Positions 46,360 through 57,555 of a DNA stretch of 64,000 nucleotides are shown in pieces. The notes below the pieces were generated by a model. It saw nothing but the letters and a program-made list of their open reading frames with translations, had not been told where the DNA came from and searched no databases. This DNA is from a candidate division FCPU426 bacterium (lineage in GTDB: Bacteria; Oederibacteriota; Muellerivitia; Muellerivitales; Muellerivitaceae). Location: NCBI GenBank assembly GCA_003152075.1, contig PLZG01000079.1:30675-94674 (forward strand). Direction: 5' to 3'. Position 1 is the first letter of the stretch; each line of letters begins with the position of its first letter. A program made the translations under genes and the position numbers.

Positions 46360-47107
46360 AATCCTCCTTTTGCTGGCCTCCGCCGGGGCATTGGGTTGGC
46401 TTGGGTGCCAAGCCAAGGCCGTTCCCGTCGGGGCTTATAACGCTCCCGTGTCAGTTATTGACCGGACGACCGTCGCCAATTTTGATTCGGGTTCGGTGAG
46501 CATCAACCCCATGCTTTTTGAACCGGGAACGCCTAACAATATCCTTCAATTGCCGGGAGGCGTTCATGTGGTAAATAATTTCGCCAATTTTGAAAACGCC
46601 ACTTTGACCGTCGCCCCGCCGGGCGCGAACAATACCCCGATGGCCTGTCATGTTACCGGGTATATCAACGATCCGGGAACGGGAGTATACCCCGCGGTCG
46701 ACCTTCAAGCCCCGATGGAGTGGGGTGATAAATACAATATGAGCTTCTTCACGGGTGTGAGATTTTATTACAACATTTCCAGCGCGGACACGGTTTCAAA
46801 ACGTGTTTTCATGATTCCCACCTTTCAAACGCAAGGAACTCCCGCCGGTGGTTGTGACGTAACCAGCGGAAAATGTTACGACCATTTTGGGGCGTCCCTT
46901 GCCCCAACCAATGGGAGCTGGAAATCCTTTTCAGTGAAGTTCACCGACCTAACCCGTGCGGGATTCGGGACGCCCTTGAGCCCGGTTAATTTGAGCGGCT
47001 ATAACCTGACCCAGGTTCTTTGGCTTTTGTGGGAAGAAAGCAACAACAATACCGCCGGTTCGGTAAATGTTGATTTTTGGGTGGATGAAATCGAATTATT
47101 TCAATGA
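46343..47107 (+). CDS. Jelly-roll/CBM-like lipoprotein
   Basis: Lipobox GWLGC; NVDFWVDEIELFQ C-terminus; overlaps preceding gene. Confidence 0.7.
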   Translation: MKSNFKILLLLASAGALGWLGCQAKAVPVGAYNAPVSVIDRTTVANFDSGSVSINPMLFEPGTPNNILQLPGGVHVVNNFANFENATLTVAPPGANNTPMACHVTGYINDPGTGVYPAVDLQAPMEWGDKYNMSFFTGVRFYYNISSADTVSKRVFMIPTFQTQGTPAGGCDVTSGKCYDHFGASLAPTNGSWKSFSVKFTDLTRAGFGTPLSPVNLSGYNLTQVLWLLWEESNNNTAGSVNVDFWVDEIELFQ

Positions 47108-47126
47108 GGGATGGGGGAGGTTATTC

Positions 47127-47960
47127 ATGTTGAGTCGAAAGTGGTTTTTGTTCTCGGGGTTAACGGCTTTCGCCCTCACCGGCGGGCTCTGGATGATAGA
47201 AGGTTGCAGCGGAAAACTCCCCCCGATAGCGGCGGTTTTGCAGCCCGCGGCACCACCCCTTCCCCCGGACTTTATCAGCGACTTTGAAAACGGGAAGCCG
47301 CTCGTGAGCCCCACCTTGTTAAACTCAAACAACGGGGTGTGGAGGCCCTCCACCTTTGGCGGCAGTTCCACGGCGCCTAACGTGATCAACGGCCCGATCC
47401 TAGTTCCCAATACGGTGGCGGACGCCACCGACAGCAGCAAATACGCCATCCATATTTTCGCCTCCCTGGAGAACGTCGGAAGCGGCTGTGGATATGAGTC
47501 CGACCAATTGGTCTGCCCCCTTTATCACCCGGACACCAATACCTATTACGACGCTTCATCCTTCACCGGAATCCAATTCATGTTGAATATCCCACCCGAT
47601 GACCAGAATTTCAGCCCCGTTTTCCAGGTCGTGGTCGCGGAAACCGAGCCGCCCCCGGCGGAGTCGGGAACGGCGGGGGGAACCTGCCTGGGATCGCCGG
47701 GCTGTGGGGGAAGTTGCTTCAACCACTTTCAAGTCGCGTTGCCGGCTAGCCCTGGCGTGGGAACCGGAGGATGGGTCACTCTCTCCTTTAATTGGGCCAG
47801 TTTCAATTCCCCTTTTAGCTCGCCTCCCCAGCCATTGAGTTACTACTTGAACCACATCATCTTTTTGCAATGGACCTTCAGCAACAATACCGCGGGATTC
47901 AACGGTAATCCCCCTCATCCGACGGACTTTTGGGTGGATAACGTCAAGTTCCTTCCCTAG
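47127..47960 (+). CDS. Jelly-roll/CBM-like lipoprotein
   Basis: Lipobox-like MIEGC; PTDFWVDNVKFLP C-terminus; paralogous to preceding gene. Confidence 0.7.
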   Translation: MLSRKWFLFSGLTAFALTGGLWMIEGCSGKLPPIAAVLQPAAPPLPPDFISDFENGKPLVSPTLLNSNNGVWRPSTFGGSSTAPNVINGPILVPNTVADATDSSKYAIHIFASLENVGSGCGYESDQLVCPLYHPDTNTYYDASSFTGIQFMLNIPPDDQNFSPVFQVVVAETEPPPAESGTAGGTCLGSPGCGGSCFNHFQVALPASPGVGTGGWVTLSFNWASFNSPFSSPPQPLSYYLNHIIFLQWTFSNNTAGFNGNPPHPTDFWVDNVKFLP

Positions 47961-47974
47961 GATTTCTTCTTTCT

Positions 47975-48007
47975 AAAGGCGGCCCTTTGGGTCCGCCTTT
48001 TTTGTTT
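47975..48007 (+). terminator. Intrinsic terminator
   Basis: AAAGGCGGcCC-ttt-GGgtCCGCCTTTTTTgttt. Confidence 0.75.
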
Positions 48008-48156
48008 AACCAGACCGATTAACAATGAAAATCACCTTACGAAAGCCCGGCCAAAACCGGGTCTTTTCTTTTTGTGTTGAATGTTCTTGCGCCCGGTTCT
48101 TGGACTTTTCGGGTGTCTTGCTATACTACCCTCCCTCATTTAAAGGAGTTTGAATC

Positions 48157-49956
48157 TTGTCGCTCGAACATATCCGAAATTTTTGCATTATCGCCCACAT
48201 CGATCACGGCAAAAGCACGCTGGCGGACCGGCTTTTGGAATTCACAGGGGCCATTCCGCCAAGGGAAATGCGCGCCCAGCTGATGGACCAGATGGACCTG
48301 GAGCGGGAGCGGGGAATCACCATCAAGGCCAAGGCGGTGCGGTTCTTCTACAAGGCCAAGGACGGCTTGAAATACGAAATGAACCTCATCGACACGCCCG
48401 GCCACGTGGACTTTAACTATGAGGTCTCCCGAAGTCTCAAGGCTTGCGAGGGCGCCCTTCTTCTTATCGACGCCTCCCAAGGCGTGGAAGCCCAAACCCT
48501 GGCCAATGCTTTCCTAGCCATCGACCAGAACCTGACCATCATTCCCGTCATCAACAAGATTGACCTTCCGGCGGCGGATGTCGAGCGGTGCAAAAAGCAA
48601 ATGGAGGAATCGCTCGCTCTTCCAGGGGAGGACGCTATTTTGGCCTCGGCCAAGGAAGGCCTCGGCATTGAGGATATCCTGGAAGCCATCGTCAAGCGGG
48701 TGCCGCACCCCACCGGAAACGTGGAGAAACCGCTCAAGGCTCTCATCTTCGATTCCATGTACGACATTTACCGGGGCGTCATGATTTTCGTCCGTGTCCT
48801 GGACGGGGTGGTCCAAAAGGGCACTAAGATGAAGTTCATGGCCACGGGAAAAATTTTCGAGGTGGAGGAAATCGGCGTATTCAAACCCAAGATGGAAAAG
48901 GCCGAAAAGCTCTCCGCGGGGGAAGTGGGCTACGTGGCGGCCAACATCAAGGAAGTCCGCGACGCCAAGGTGGGGGATACCATCACCGATGAAGTGAATC
49001 CAACCGCCGAAGCCATGCCTGGTTTTAAGGATGTCCTTCCCATGGTGTTTTGCGGCTTATTCCCAATTGATTCGGAAGACTACGACCATTTGAAGGAAGC
49101 CTTGTCCAAACTCAAACTCTCCGACGCGGCTCTCTCCTATGAGCCGGAAACCTCGGTGGCCCTCTCCTTCGGCTTCCGCTGCGGGTTCCTGGGGCTCTTG
49201 CACATGGAAATCGTCCAGGAAAGGTTGGAGCGGGAATATAACCTCAACCTGATCGCTACCGCGCCCTCGGTCGTTTATAAGGTTAAGAAAACCGACGGGG
49301 AAACCATCTATGTGGACAATCCCACTAAATTGCCGAACCTAACTCTTGTCGATATCATTGAGGAACCCTATATCGACGCCAAGATCATCGTCCCAGCCGA
49401 TTACATCGGCCCCGTGATGACCCTCTGCCAGGAAAGACGGGGGGCGCACAAAAATACAAGCTTTTTGGATACGACCCGGGCGGTGGTTACCTATGAATTG
49501 CCCCTAGCCGAAGTGGTCATGGATTTTTTTGATCGATTGAAAAGCTGTACCAAGGGATACGCCTCGCTGGATTACGAGCCCATCGGCTACCGGGCCGGGA
49601 ATATCGTGAAGGTGGACATTCTTTTAAATAACGAGGTGGTGGACGCGCTTTCTTTTATGGTGCATCAGGACAAATCGGAGATTCGTGGCCGGGGAATCGC
49701 GGAAAAATTGAAGGAAATCATTCCCCAACAGCTCTTTGAGGTGCCCATTCAGGCCGCTATTGGGGGTAAAGTCATCGCCCGGGAGACGGTCCGGGCCCGG
49801 CGGAAGGACGTTTTGGCCAAGTGCTATGGGGGGGATGTCAGCCGAAAACGTAAGCTTTTGGAGAAACAAAAAGAGGGTAAGAAGCGCATGAAGTCGGTCG
49901 GAAGCGTCGAAATACCACAGGAAGCCTTTTTGGCGGTTTTGAAGGTTGAGGATTGA
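48157..49956 (+). CDS. lepA: Elongation factor 4 (LepA)
   Basis: [40 protein letters not shown]-terminal LepA domain [28 protein letters not shown]. Confidence 0.98.
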   Translation: MSLEHIRNFCIIAHIDHGKSTLADRLLEFTGAIPPREMRAQLMDQMDLERERGITIKAKAVRFFYKAKDGLKYEMNLIDTPGHVDFNYEVSRSLKACEGALLLIDASQGVEAQTLANAFLAIDQNLTIIPVINKIDLPAADVERCKKQMEESLALPGEDAILASAKEGLGIEDILEAIVKRVPHPTGNVEKPLKALIFDSMYDIYRGVMIFVRVLDGVVQKGTKMKFMATGKIFEVEEIGVFKPKMEKAEKLSAGEVGYVAANIKEVRDAKVGDTITDEVNPTAEAMPGFKDVLPMVFCGLFPIDSEDYDHLKEALSKLKLSDAALSYEPETSVALSFGFRCGFLGLLHMEIVQERLEREYNLNLIATAPSVVYKVKKTDGETIYVDNPTKLPNLTLVDIIEEPYIDAKIIVPADYIGPVMTLCQERRGAHKNTSFLDTTRAVVTYELPLAEVVMDFFDRLKSCTKGYASLDYEPIGYRAGNIVKVDILLNNEVVDALSFMVHQDKSEIRGRGIAEKLKEIIPQQLFEVPIQAAIGGKVIARETVRARRKDVLAKCYGGDVSRKRKLLEKQKEGKKRMKSVGSVEIPQEAFLAVLKVED

Positions 49957-50072
49957 GGCATTAACCACAGAGTAAGGCTGAATATTTTATTTCAAGTTTA
50001 GGGAAAAAGATGTTGCCGTACCCTGTGTAACTCTGTTCACCCTATGGTGAAATATTCTTTTGGGAGTTTTAA

Positions 50073-51050
50073 ATGGAAAATTTGAACACGGTGCTTTATA
50101 TCGCGGCGGGGGTTTTGACTGTCGTTCAGGCTATCCTACGTTTAATCCTTCCCTCTTTTCGCAAGAACCCAGCTAACGCAGGAATCATCGAAACGATCGA
50201 TTCCCTTTGGGTGGCTATGATCGTGGCCCTTTCCTTGAAGGCGGTTTTGCTCCAGCCCTTTACTATCCCCTCGGGTTCCATGGAGGACACCCTGCAAATC
50301 GGGGATTATATCTTGGTGAAGAAATACGAATTTGGCTATTCCTTGCTGAACAAGACGGCCAGATTTTTACAGTTTAAGAAGCCCCAGAAAGGGGACATTC
50401 TGGTTTTTGTCTACCCCAAGGACCCTTCCAAAGACTTCATCAAACGCTGTCGGGGCGTCGCCGGGGATGTTTTGGAATACAAGGACAAGGTACTTTACGT
50501 GAACGGGGTCAAGCAAGAGGAACCCTTCGCCAAGCACGACAGCCCGGGTGTTGAGCCGAGGGGTTACAAGGTCCTCTATTCGGGGGATCAACAGCCCGAT
50601 CCGGATGGACCCCTGGGGGAAAAGAAGGACGCTACCCGGGATAATTTCGGTCCGGTGACCGTGTTGCCGGGCCATTATTTCATGATGGGGGATAACCGGG
50701 ACAACAGCTGGGACTCCAGGTACTGGGGCCAGCTGGACGAGAAGCTCATCAAGGGAAAGGCCTGGTTGATCTATTGGCACCATCTGGATAACGGCTCTTT
50801 CTTCGCTCTGGCGGGGTTTGGGGCGGCTGCCGTTTTCATTCTCCTGTTCGTTTTGGCGATCATCCAAAAACCTACGAATCTTCCAAAAACGGGGAATGAT
50901 CCTGGCGGTTCAATGTCACCCAAAGGCCTTTTGTTTTCCGCGATCCTATGCCTGGCTGTTTCGGCCGTCCTGCTGTTTTGGACTGGAACCTACGACTTTA
51001 AGGAAAACTTGAGCCTACTGAGCAGCAGGATTTTTACGGTTGTTCGATAA
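50073..51050 (+). CDS. lepB: Signal peptidase I
   Basis: IPSGSMEDTLQIGDYILVKK, KRCRGVAGD, MMGDNRDNSWDSRYWG. Confidence 0.95.
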   Translation: MENLNTVLYIAAGVLTVVQAILRLILPSFRKNPANAGIIETIDSLWVAMIVALSLKAVLLQPFTIPSGSMEDTLQIGDYILVKKYEFGYSLLNKTARFLQFKKPQKGDILVFVYPKDPSKDFIKRCRGVAGDVLEYKDKVLYVNGVKQEEPFAKHDSPGVEPRGYKVLYSGDQQPDPDGPLGEKKDATRDNFGPVTVLPGHYFMMGDNRDNSWDSRYWGQLDEKLIKGKAWLIYWHHLDNGSFFALAGFGAAAVFILLFVLAIIQKPTNLPKTGNDPGGSMSPKGLLFSAILCLAVSAVLLFWTGTYDFKENLSLLSSRIFTVVR

Positions 51051-51060
51051 GGGTGTTTAG

Positions 51061-51205
51061 ACCTTCTCCCTTGACGGGAGAAGGACAGGATGAGGGTGAA
51101 GGAATAATCATTAGGTACCCCTCACCCTACCCATCTCCCTGAAAGGACTCATAGGGAAAACCCCCTATGTACCCACAAAACCACGGCCAAGGGGCGAGGG
51201 TTATT
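51061..51205. repeat. Dispersed intergenic palindromic element, copy 2
   Basis: Core near-identical to 7611-7686 (CTCACCCTACCCATCTCCC..GAAAGGACTCATAGGGAAAA.CCCCTATG.ACCCACAAAACCACGGCCAAG). Confidence 0.85.
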
Positions 51206-51317
51206 TGGTGCAGTTTGCCTAGCGCATAAGTTGATAGTAATTTTTTTATGGTGGTGTAATGATTTTTTTAATTAATAATTCAAAATTCACAATTCATAAT
51301 TCCGTGGGGTTCGCGGC

Positions 51318-52427
51318 ATGAACGCTTATCTTCATATCCCTTTTTGCACATCGATTTGCAATTACTGCGACTTCACTTCCTTCGCGGGGCAGGAATCCAA
51401 GATAGTTGCCTATGTGGACGCCCTTTGTTCGGAAATCGAGGGTTCCTCTTTAGAGGGGCCGCTTCAAACCGTTTATTTTGGCGGCGGAACGCCCTCCCTG
51501 CTTCCACCTGAAAAGCTGGAACAGATTCTCAAGACTTTGGAAGGGAAAGCCGGGTTTAATCCTTCGGTTGAAATCTCCATGGAGGCCAACCCGGAAACAG
51601 TCGATACGGAGAGATTGAAAAGTTATCGGGACTTAGGCGTCAACCGTCTGAGTTTCGGGGCCCAAGCTTTTCAAAAAGAGATTCTCAAAAAAATGGGCCG
51701 GGGCCATGAGTGGGAAAGGGTGGAACAAGCCACCCAGGATGCCCGGAAGGCCGGGTTCCATAACCTGAACCTGGATCTCATGTTCGGTTTGGCCGGACAA
51801 ACCCTGGAAATGTTCCAAGAATCCGTAACTAAGGCCGCCTCGCTCAAGCCGGAACACCTTTCCCTCTACGCGCTTCAAGTGGAAGAGGGAACCCCCCTGG
51901 CAAAACAAGTTGCGGAAGGATTGAAACTACCCTCGGAGGATGAAGTGGCTGACGAGTACGCTTGGGCGCAGACCTATTTGGCCCGGGAAGGTTTTGAACA
52001 ATACGAGGTTTCCAATTTCTCCAAGCTCAGGAAGACCTGCCTTCACAACTGGAATATCTGGCGGGGGAAAGACTATTGGGGTTTCGGCGTCGGAGCGGTG
52101 GGCACGGTCGGGGGCGTTCGCCATAGCCACGGGGATGACCTGATGGACTATATCCGCCAGGTAAACCAAGGCGGGGTTATTCTTCAAAATGAATTTCTTT
52201 CCGATGGGGTTCGGGCCATGGAAAAGCTGATGCTGGGCTTGCGTACCCAGGAAGGCGTGTCAAAAGCCGAAGTCGAGCAATATGCCCAGGCCTATCACCT
52301 GTCCTACCTTGATAAGTTTAATCGTTTTTTAAAGAACGGCTTTCTTTCCCTGCGGGACGGGCAATATCGGGTGACTTCCAAAGGTTATTTTGTTTTAAAC
52401 GGCCTGTTAGAAGTCTTAGTCGTTTGA
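51318..52427 (+). CDS. hemW: HemW-like radical SAM protein
   Basis: YLHIPFCTSICNYCDF, YFGGGTPSLL, GLAGQTLEMFQESV. Confidence 0.92.
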   Translation: MNAYLHIPFCTSICNYCDFTSFAGQESKIVAYVDALCSEIEGSSLEGPLQTVYFGGGTPSLLPPEKLEQILKTLEGKAGFNPSVEISMEANPETVDTERLKSYRDLGVNRLSFGAQAFQKEILKKMGRGHEWERVEQATQDARKAGFHNLNLDLMFGLAGQTLEMFQESVTKAASLKPEHLSLYALQVEEGTPLAKQVAEGLKLPSEDEVADEYAWAQTYLAREGFEQYEVSNFSKLRKTCLHNWNIWRGKDYWGFGVGAVGTVGGVRHSHGDDLMDYIRQVNQGGVILQNEFLSDGVRAMEKLMLGLRTQEGVSKAEVEQYAQAYHLSYLDKFNRFLKNGFLSLRDGQYRVTSKGYFVLNGLLEVLVV

Positions 52428-52520
52428 ATTGTTCCCTCCTTCCTAAAGGGGGGAGACCTTGAAGAGATATGCCTTGCGTGAATCACCTTGTTTAAGCTGG
52501 AAAATCCGCTCTAGGCGGCG

Positions 52521-52548
52521 TTGACATTCAGTTTTACCTACTTATTAT
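52521..52548 (+). promoter_or_regulatory. Candidate promoter upstream of hrcA
   Basis: TTGACA (52521-52526), 16-nt spacer, TATTAT (52543-52548). Confidence 0.45.
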
Positions 52549-52587
52549 GATGAAGCCTCAAAACAAGAAATTAGGAGCGGTTTAAAA

Positions 52588-53622
52588 GTGACCAGCCAGC
52601 CTTTACATGAACGCGAAGAGAATGTCCTTTCCTCGGTCATCCACACCTATGTAGCCACCGCCAAGCCGGTGGGGTCGCAGGTTATCGCCGAGAAAATGGA
52701 CCTGTCCTCGGCCACCATCCGCCACGTCCTGATGGACTTGGAAAACAAGGGGTTCCTCACCCATCCCCATACCTCGGCGGGGCGTATTCCCATTGACCAG
52801 GGTTACCGCTTTTACGTGGACCGTCTCATGCAGGCCAGGGCATTGAACCTGAAGGAAAAGAACCAAATTGAGCAGGATTACCATAAAGCAAAGGATGAGG
52901 TGGAAACCCTCATGCGGCATACGGCCAAGATTATTTCGGCTATGACCCGGTTGGCGGGGCTGGCGGTTTTCCATGTTCCTCAGGAAGTTTCCTTGGACCA
53001 TTTCAAGATCGTGGCAATCGATTCCCGCAAGATCATGGTGATACTGGTCATGGGGCAGGGTCTGGTGAAAGAAGAAGTGGTTTGGCTGGAGGGTCCCGTC
53101 CAATTAAAAGAAGTCGCCAAGATCACCCAACTTTTGAATTCCAGGTTTGGCGGGAAAACCCTGGCTCAAATCCGGGAAAGCCTGTTGGCGGAAGTGGAAA
53201 AGGCGAAGAGGAATAAACTGAGCATTATCGAAACCGCTCTCAAATTGATAGAGGGCGCCCTTCAGTTTGAGAGTGATGAAATCCATTTGGAAGGCGCCTC
53301 TTACCTAACCGAGCAACCCGAGTTCCAGAATATCCAGATGATGGAGCAGGTGCTTCGGTTGGTCGAGGAAAAACAGCCATTAGCCCATATTTTGGGCCGC
53401 AGTTGGGGCAAGCCAGGCCTGGCGGTTGAAATCGGAAGCGAGTTTCTCCAAGCCGCTTTGAGGAACTTTTCCTTCGTTCATATTCCTTATTACTACCAGG
53501 GAAAGGTTGTGGGTGCCTTGGGCGTGTTGGGCCCCACCCGTATGGCTTATGACCGGGTCGCGAGCGTCGTTCAACATATGGCCCGGCACCTTGAATCAGC
53601 CCTGAGCTTTCGAGGAGAATGA
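52588..53622 (+). CDS. hrcA: Heat-inducible transcription repressor HrcA
   Basis: LSSATIRHVLMDLENKGFLTHPHTSAGRIPIDQGYRFYVD; C-terminal LGPTRMAYDRV. Confidence 0.95.
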   Translation: MTSQPLHEREENVLSSVIHTYVATAKPVGSQVIAEKMDLSSATIRHVLMDLENKGFLTHPHTSAGRIPIDQGYRFYVDRLMQARALNLKEKNQIEQDYHKAKDEVETLMRHTAKIISAMTRLAGLAVFHVPQEVSLDHFKIVAIDSRKIMVILVMGQGLVKEEVVWLEGPVQLKEVAKITQLLNSRFGGKTLAQIRESLLAEVEKAKRNKLSIIETALKLIEGALQFESDEIHLEGASYLTEQPEFQNIQMMEQVLRLVEEKQPLAHILGRSWGKPGLAVEIGSEFLQAALRNFSFVHIPYYYQGKVVGALGVLGPTRMAYDRVASVVQHMARHLESALSFRGE

Positions 53623-53626
53623 CAAC

Positions 53627-54232
53627 ATGGCGAACATGAACCCTAATCAAGAACCCGAAATTGAGATTCTCTCCAGCCAGCCTGAAACTTACGACGACGA
53701 CGGGAACGCCTCGACCCTTCCCTCAGAAAAGACTATTCCCGCGGGGGCATTGGAAGAGATTGAGGAGTGGAAGAAGAAACACGACGATGTGAAAGAACAA
53801 TTGGTTTGGATGGCGGCGGATTTCGACAATTACAAGAAAAGAGCCTTGAAGGAAAAGGATGAGTTTCTTAAATTTTCCCAGGCCGGAGTGTTAAAGGAAA
53901 TGCTGGTCGTAGTTGATAACCTGGAAAGGGCCCTGGCGGCCCTTCCCGCCGACGACCAGGACAAGGGGTTGTTGACCCTGAAACAAGGGGTGGAAATGAC
54001 CTTGAAGCAGTTTCGCTCCGTCCTGGAAAAACACGGAGTAACCAAGGTAAAGACGGTGGGAGAGAAATTCGATCCCAAGTGCCACGAAGTGATGTTCCAG
54101 GAGGAAACAGATAAGTTTCCGGACGAGACGGTGATGGAAGAGCTCCAAAGCGGGTACATCCTCCACGAGAGGGTCTTAAGGCCGGCTTTGGTAAAGGTGG
54201 CCAAAAACCATGGAAAACCAGCCAACGGATGA
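53627..54232 (+). CDS. grpE: GrpE nucleotide exchange factor
   Basis: AADFDNYKKRALKEKDEF, VVDNLERAL, HERVLRPALVKVAKN. Confidence 0.93.
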   Translation: MANMNPNQEPEIEILSSQPETYDDDGNASTLPSEKTIPAGALEEIEEWKKKHDDVKEQLVWMAADFDNYKKRALKEKDEFLKFSQAGVLKEMLVVVDNLERALAALPADDQDKGLLTLKQGVEMTLKQFRSVLEKHGVTKVKTVGEKFDPKCHEVMFQEETDKFPDETVMEELQSGYILHERVLRPALVKVAKNHGKPANG

Positions 54233-54301
54233 CTAAGGTCATAACGGGCTAAAGCCATAATGGCTTAAAATTAGGAACATAAACAAACGAGGAGCAAGAC
54301 A

Positions 54302-56242
54302 ATGGCGACGAACAAAGTATTAGGAATCGATTTAGGAACAACCAATTCCTGCATGGCCATCATGGAGGGCGGCGAGCCCAAGGTGATCGCCAACGCGGAA
54401 GGGGCCCGTACGACCCCCTCCGTCGTGGGTTTCACGAAGGCCGGTGAGCGGCTGGTGGGCCGGGTGGCCAAGAACCAGGCCATTACCAACCCCACCAATA
54501 CGGTTTTCTCCATCAAACGTTTCATGGGGCGCAAGCTCCACGATACGGAAGTTGAAATGGACAAAAAGCTCGTCCCCTACACCTTGAAGGAATCCTCCAA
54601 TGGTGACCTTCGGGTGAAGATTGACGATAAGGAATATTCCCCCCCCGAAATCTCGGCCATGATCCTGCAAAAGCTCAAGGCCGACGCGGAAGCCTATTTG
54701 GGCACGACCATCACCGAGGCTGTCATTACCGTTCCGGCTTATTTCAATGATGCCCAGCGCCAGGCCACCAAGGACGCGGGTAAAATCGCGGGGCTGGATG
54801 TGCTTCGCATTATCAACGAACCCACCGCTGCCGCACTGGCTTACGGCCTGGACAAGGACAAGAAAAACGAGAAGATCGCGGTTTATGACCTGGGAGGGGG
54901 AACCTTCGATGTTTCCATCCTGGAATTGGGTGACGGGGTGTTTGAGGTCAAGTCCACCAATGGGGACACCCATTTGGGCGGAGACGACTTCGACCAGCGC
55001 ATCATGAATTGGTTGGTCGACGAGTTCAAAAAAGAGACAGGCGTGGACCTGAAGAACGACCGCATGGCCCTGCAACGCCTGAAAGAAGCGGCGGAAAAAG
55101 GCAAGATTGACCTTTCCACGACCAACGAAACTGATATCAACCTGCCCTTCATCACGGCTGACGCCTCCGGCCCCAAGCACATGAACGTTAAGCTAACCCG
55201 TTCCAAGCTGGAACAATTGGTCGGGGACATGGTGGACAAAACCCTGGAACCCTGCCGCAAGGCCTTGAAGGACGCCGGGCTTACGGTGGAAGAAATCCAG
55301 GAAGTGGTTTTAGTGGGTGGAATGACCCGCATGCCATTAGTGGTGAAGATCGTAAAAGATTTCTTTAAGAGGGAACCCCATAAGGGTGTTAATCCGGATG
55401 AAGTGGTGGCGGTGGGTGCTGCTATCCAAGGCGGTGTTTTGAAGGGTGAAGTAAAAGACGTCCTTCTTTTGGACGTTACCCCCCTGTCCCTGGGTGTCGA
55501 AACCCTGGGCGGGGTTATGACCAAGGTCATCGAGCGCAATACCACTATTCCGGTCAAGAAACAGCAGACTTTCTCGACTGCAGCGGACAGCCAAAGCACC
55601 GTTTCCATCCATGTGCTGCAGGGCGAGAGGGAAATGTCGACTGATAACCGCACCTTGGGAAGGTTCGACTTAGTGGGTATCCCGCCCGCTCCCCGCGGCG
55701 TGCCTCAGATCGAGGTGACTTTCAACATCGACGCCAACGGTATCCTGCACGTGGGCGCGAAGGACTTGGGAACGGGCAAGGAACAGTCTATCCGCATCAC
55801 GGCTTCCTCGGGATTATCCGATGAGGAAATCAAGAAAATGCAGAAGGACGCTGAACTTCACGCCGAAGAGGACAAGAAGAAAAAAGAAAAAATCGAAGCT
55901 AAGAACCAAGCCGATACCTTGGTTTACTCCACTGAGAAAGCCCTGAAGGAATATGGAGACAAGGTGGACGCGGACACTAAGAAGTCCATCGAGGAAAAAC
56001 TCGAAGCCTTGAAGAAACTGATGACGGGGGACGACTCCGAGGCCATTAAGAAAGCGGCCACGGAATTGAGCGAGGCTTCCATGAAGCTGGGCGAGGCCAT
56101 GTACAAGGCCGCCGCCGAGAAGCAGGGTGCCGCTGGAGCCGCGCCGGGCGACGGTAACGGATCCAAAGCCGAGGGCGAGAAGCCCAAGGAAGAGGGCCCG
56201 GTCGACGCAGAATATGAACCCATGGATAAAGATAAAAAGTAA
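54302..56242 (+). CDS. dnaK: Chaperone DnaK
   Basis: [44 protein letters not shown]. Confidence 0.99.
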   Translation: MATNKVLGIDLGTTNSCMAIMEGGEPKVIANAEGARTTPSVVGFTKAGERLVGRVAKNQAITNPTNTVFSIKRFMGRKLHDTEVEMDKKLVPYTLKESSNGDLRVKIDDKEYSPPEISAMILQKLKADAEAYLGTTITEAVITVPAYFNDAQRQATKDAGKIAGLDVLRIINEPTAAALAYGLDKDKKNEKIAVYDLGGGTFDVSILELGDGVFEVKSTNGDTHLGGDDFDQRIMNWLVDEFKKETGVDLKNDRMALQRLKEAAEKGKIDLSTTNETDINLPFITADASGPKHMNVKLTRSKLEQLVGDMVDKTLEPCRKALKDAGLTVEEIQEVVLVGGMTRMPLVVKIVKDFFKREPHKGVNPDEVVAVGAAIQGGVLKGEVKDVLLLDVTPLSLGVETLGGVMTKVIERNTTIPVKKQQTFSTAADSQSTVSIHVLQGEREMSTDNRTLGRFDLVGIPPAPRGVPQIEVTFNIDANGILHVGAKDLGTGKEQSIRITASSGLSDEEIKKMQKDAELHAEEDKKKKEKIEAKNQADTLVYSTEKALKEYGDKVDADTKKSIEEKLEALKKLMTGDDSEAIKKAATELSEASMKLGEAMYKAAAEKQGAAGAAPGDGNGSKAEGEKPKEEGPVDAEYEPMDKDKK

Positions 56243-56278
56243 TTATGAATTTTGAATTTTAAATTATGAATTGTGGAG

Positions 56279-56306
56279 GGCGGCCGAAAGGCCGCCTTTT
56301 GTTTTT
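56279..56306 (+). terminator. Intrinsic terminator after dnaK
   Basis: GGCGGCC-gaaa-GGCCGCC followed by TTTTGTTTTT. Confidence 0.85.
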
Positions 56307-56360
56307 CTGAAAATGTTATAATTTCCCGCTTTCCATTCCTCGCTTTAGGACTTCTGATTC

Positions 56361-57509
56361 ATGCCTAAAAAAATAGCGATCCTGGGTTCCACCGGAAGCA
56401 TCGGTATCTCTACCCTCAAAGTCGTCCAAAAGCTCAAGCCGGCTTTCCAAGTGGTGGGTTTAACGGCCTACCGCAATGTCAAGGAATTGGCCCAACAGAT
56501 CAAGACCTACAGGCCGAAGATGGCCGCGATTTTGGATTGGAAGTTTTTCCCGGAGTTGAAGGCCTTGACCAAAGGCACTTCGACCCAATTGTTGGCGGGG
56601 GAGGAAGGGTTGGTGGCCGTCGCGGGGGATTCGGGAGCCGACATGGTTTTAACTGCCATTGTGGGTGCGGCGGGATTAAAACCCACCTTAACCGCAATCC
56701 AAAAGGGCAAGGACATCGCCCTGGCCAACAAAGAAACCATGGTCATGGCCGGGGATGTGGTGACCAAGGCGGCGAAAAAATCCGGTTCCAGGATATTGCC
56801 GGTCGATAGCGAACATTGCGCGGTTTTCCAGTGCCTGGCGGGGTCTACCAAGCCTTCTGAAATCCATAAAATCCTCCTCACCGCTTCCGGCGGTCCTTTC
56901 CGGAACCTGAATAAGAAACATTTTTCCAAGATTACCCTGAAGCAAGCCCTGAAGCATCCTACTTGGCGGATGGGCCCCAAGATCACCATCGATTCGGCTA
57001 CCCTCATGAATAAGGGGTTGGAAGTCATCGAGGCTCATTATCTTTTTGGGGCCCCCTACTCGAAAATTGACATCGTGATCCATCCCGAATCCATCATTCA
57101 TTCCATGGTGGAATATATCGACGGGTCAGTCCTTGCCCAACTGGGTACCACGGATATGCAGATTCCCATCCAATACGCCCTGACTTACCCGGCCCGGGGA
57201 AATTCCCCCGTCAATCGGCTGGATTTAACCCAAATTGGACAGCTTCATTTTGAGAAGCCCGACCATGGAAAATTTCCCTGTGTCGACCTAGCTTATGAGG
57301 CGGGGGAAAAGGGTGGAACTTACCCGGCGGTCTTGAACGCGGCCAACGAAGTGGCGGTAAACCGTTTTTTGAAAGAAGAGATTTCCTTCAACGATATCCC
57401 TAAAATCATCGGTAAAACCCTGCGAAAGTACCGGCCCCTGACAAACGGAAACCTCGATGGTATATTGTGGGCCGATCATTGGGCCCGTGAAACTGCGTCA
57501 GCGATATAA
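56361..57509 (+). CDS. dxr: 1-deoxy-D-xylulose 5-phosphate reductoisomerase
   Basis: KKIAILGSTGSIGISTL, LANKETMVMAG, LPVDSEHCAVFQ, HPTWRMGPKITIDSATLMNKGLEVIEAHYLF. Confidence 0.97.
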   Translation: MPKKIAILGSTGSIGISTLKVVQKLKPAFQVVGLTAYRNVKELAQQIKTYRPKMAAILDWKFFPELKALTKGTSTQLLAGEEGLVAVAGDSGADMVLTAIVGAAGLKPTLTAIQKGKDIALANKETMVMAGDVVTKAAKKSGSRILPVDSEHCAVFQCLAGSTKPSEIHKILLTASGGPFRNLNKKHFSKITLKQALKHPTWRMGPKITIDSATLMNKGLEVIEAHYLFGAPYSKIDIVIHPESIIHSMVEYIDGSVLAQLGTTDMQIPIQYALTYPARGNSPVNRLDLTQIGQLHFEKPDHGKFPCVDLAYEAGEKGGTYPAVLNAANEVAVNRFLKEEISFNDIPKIIGKTLRKYRPLTNGNLDGILWADHWARETASAI

Positions 57510-57555
57510 ATCATCGCTGACAAGTATGAATTTTTAATTCTGAATTAAGGAAGCC

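Noticed and set aside
54332-55653. Long minus-strand ORFs (282 aa and 256 aa) antisense to dnaK
   Set aside because: Known artefact of dnaK codon usage; no RBS or family motifs.
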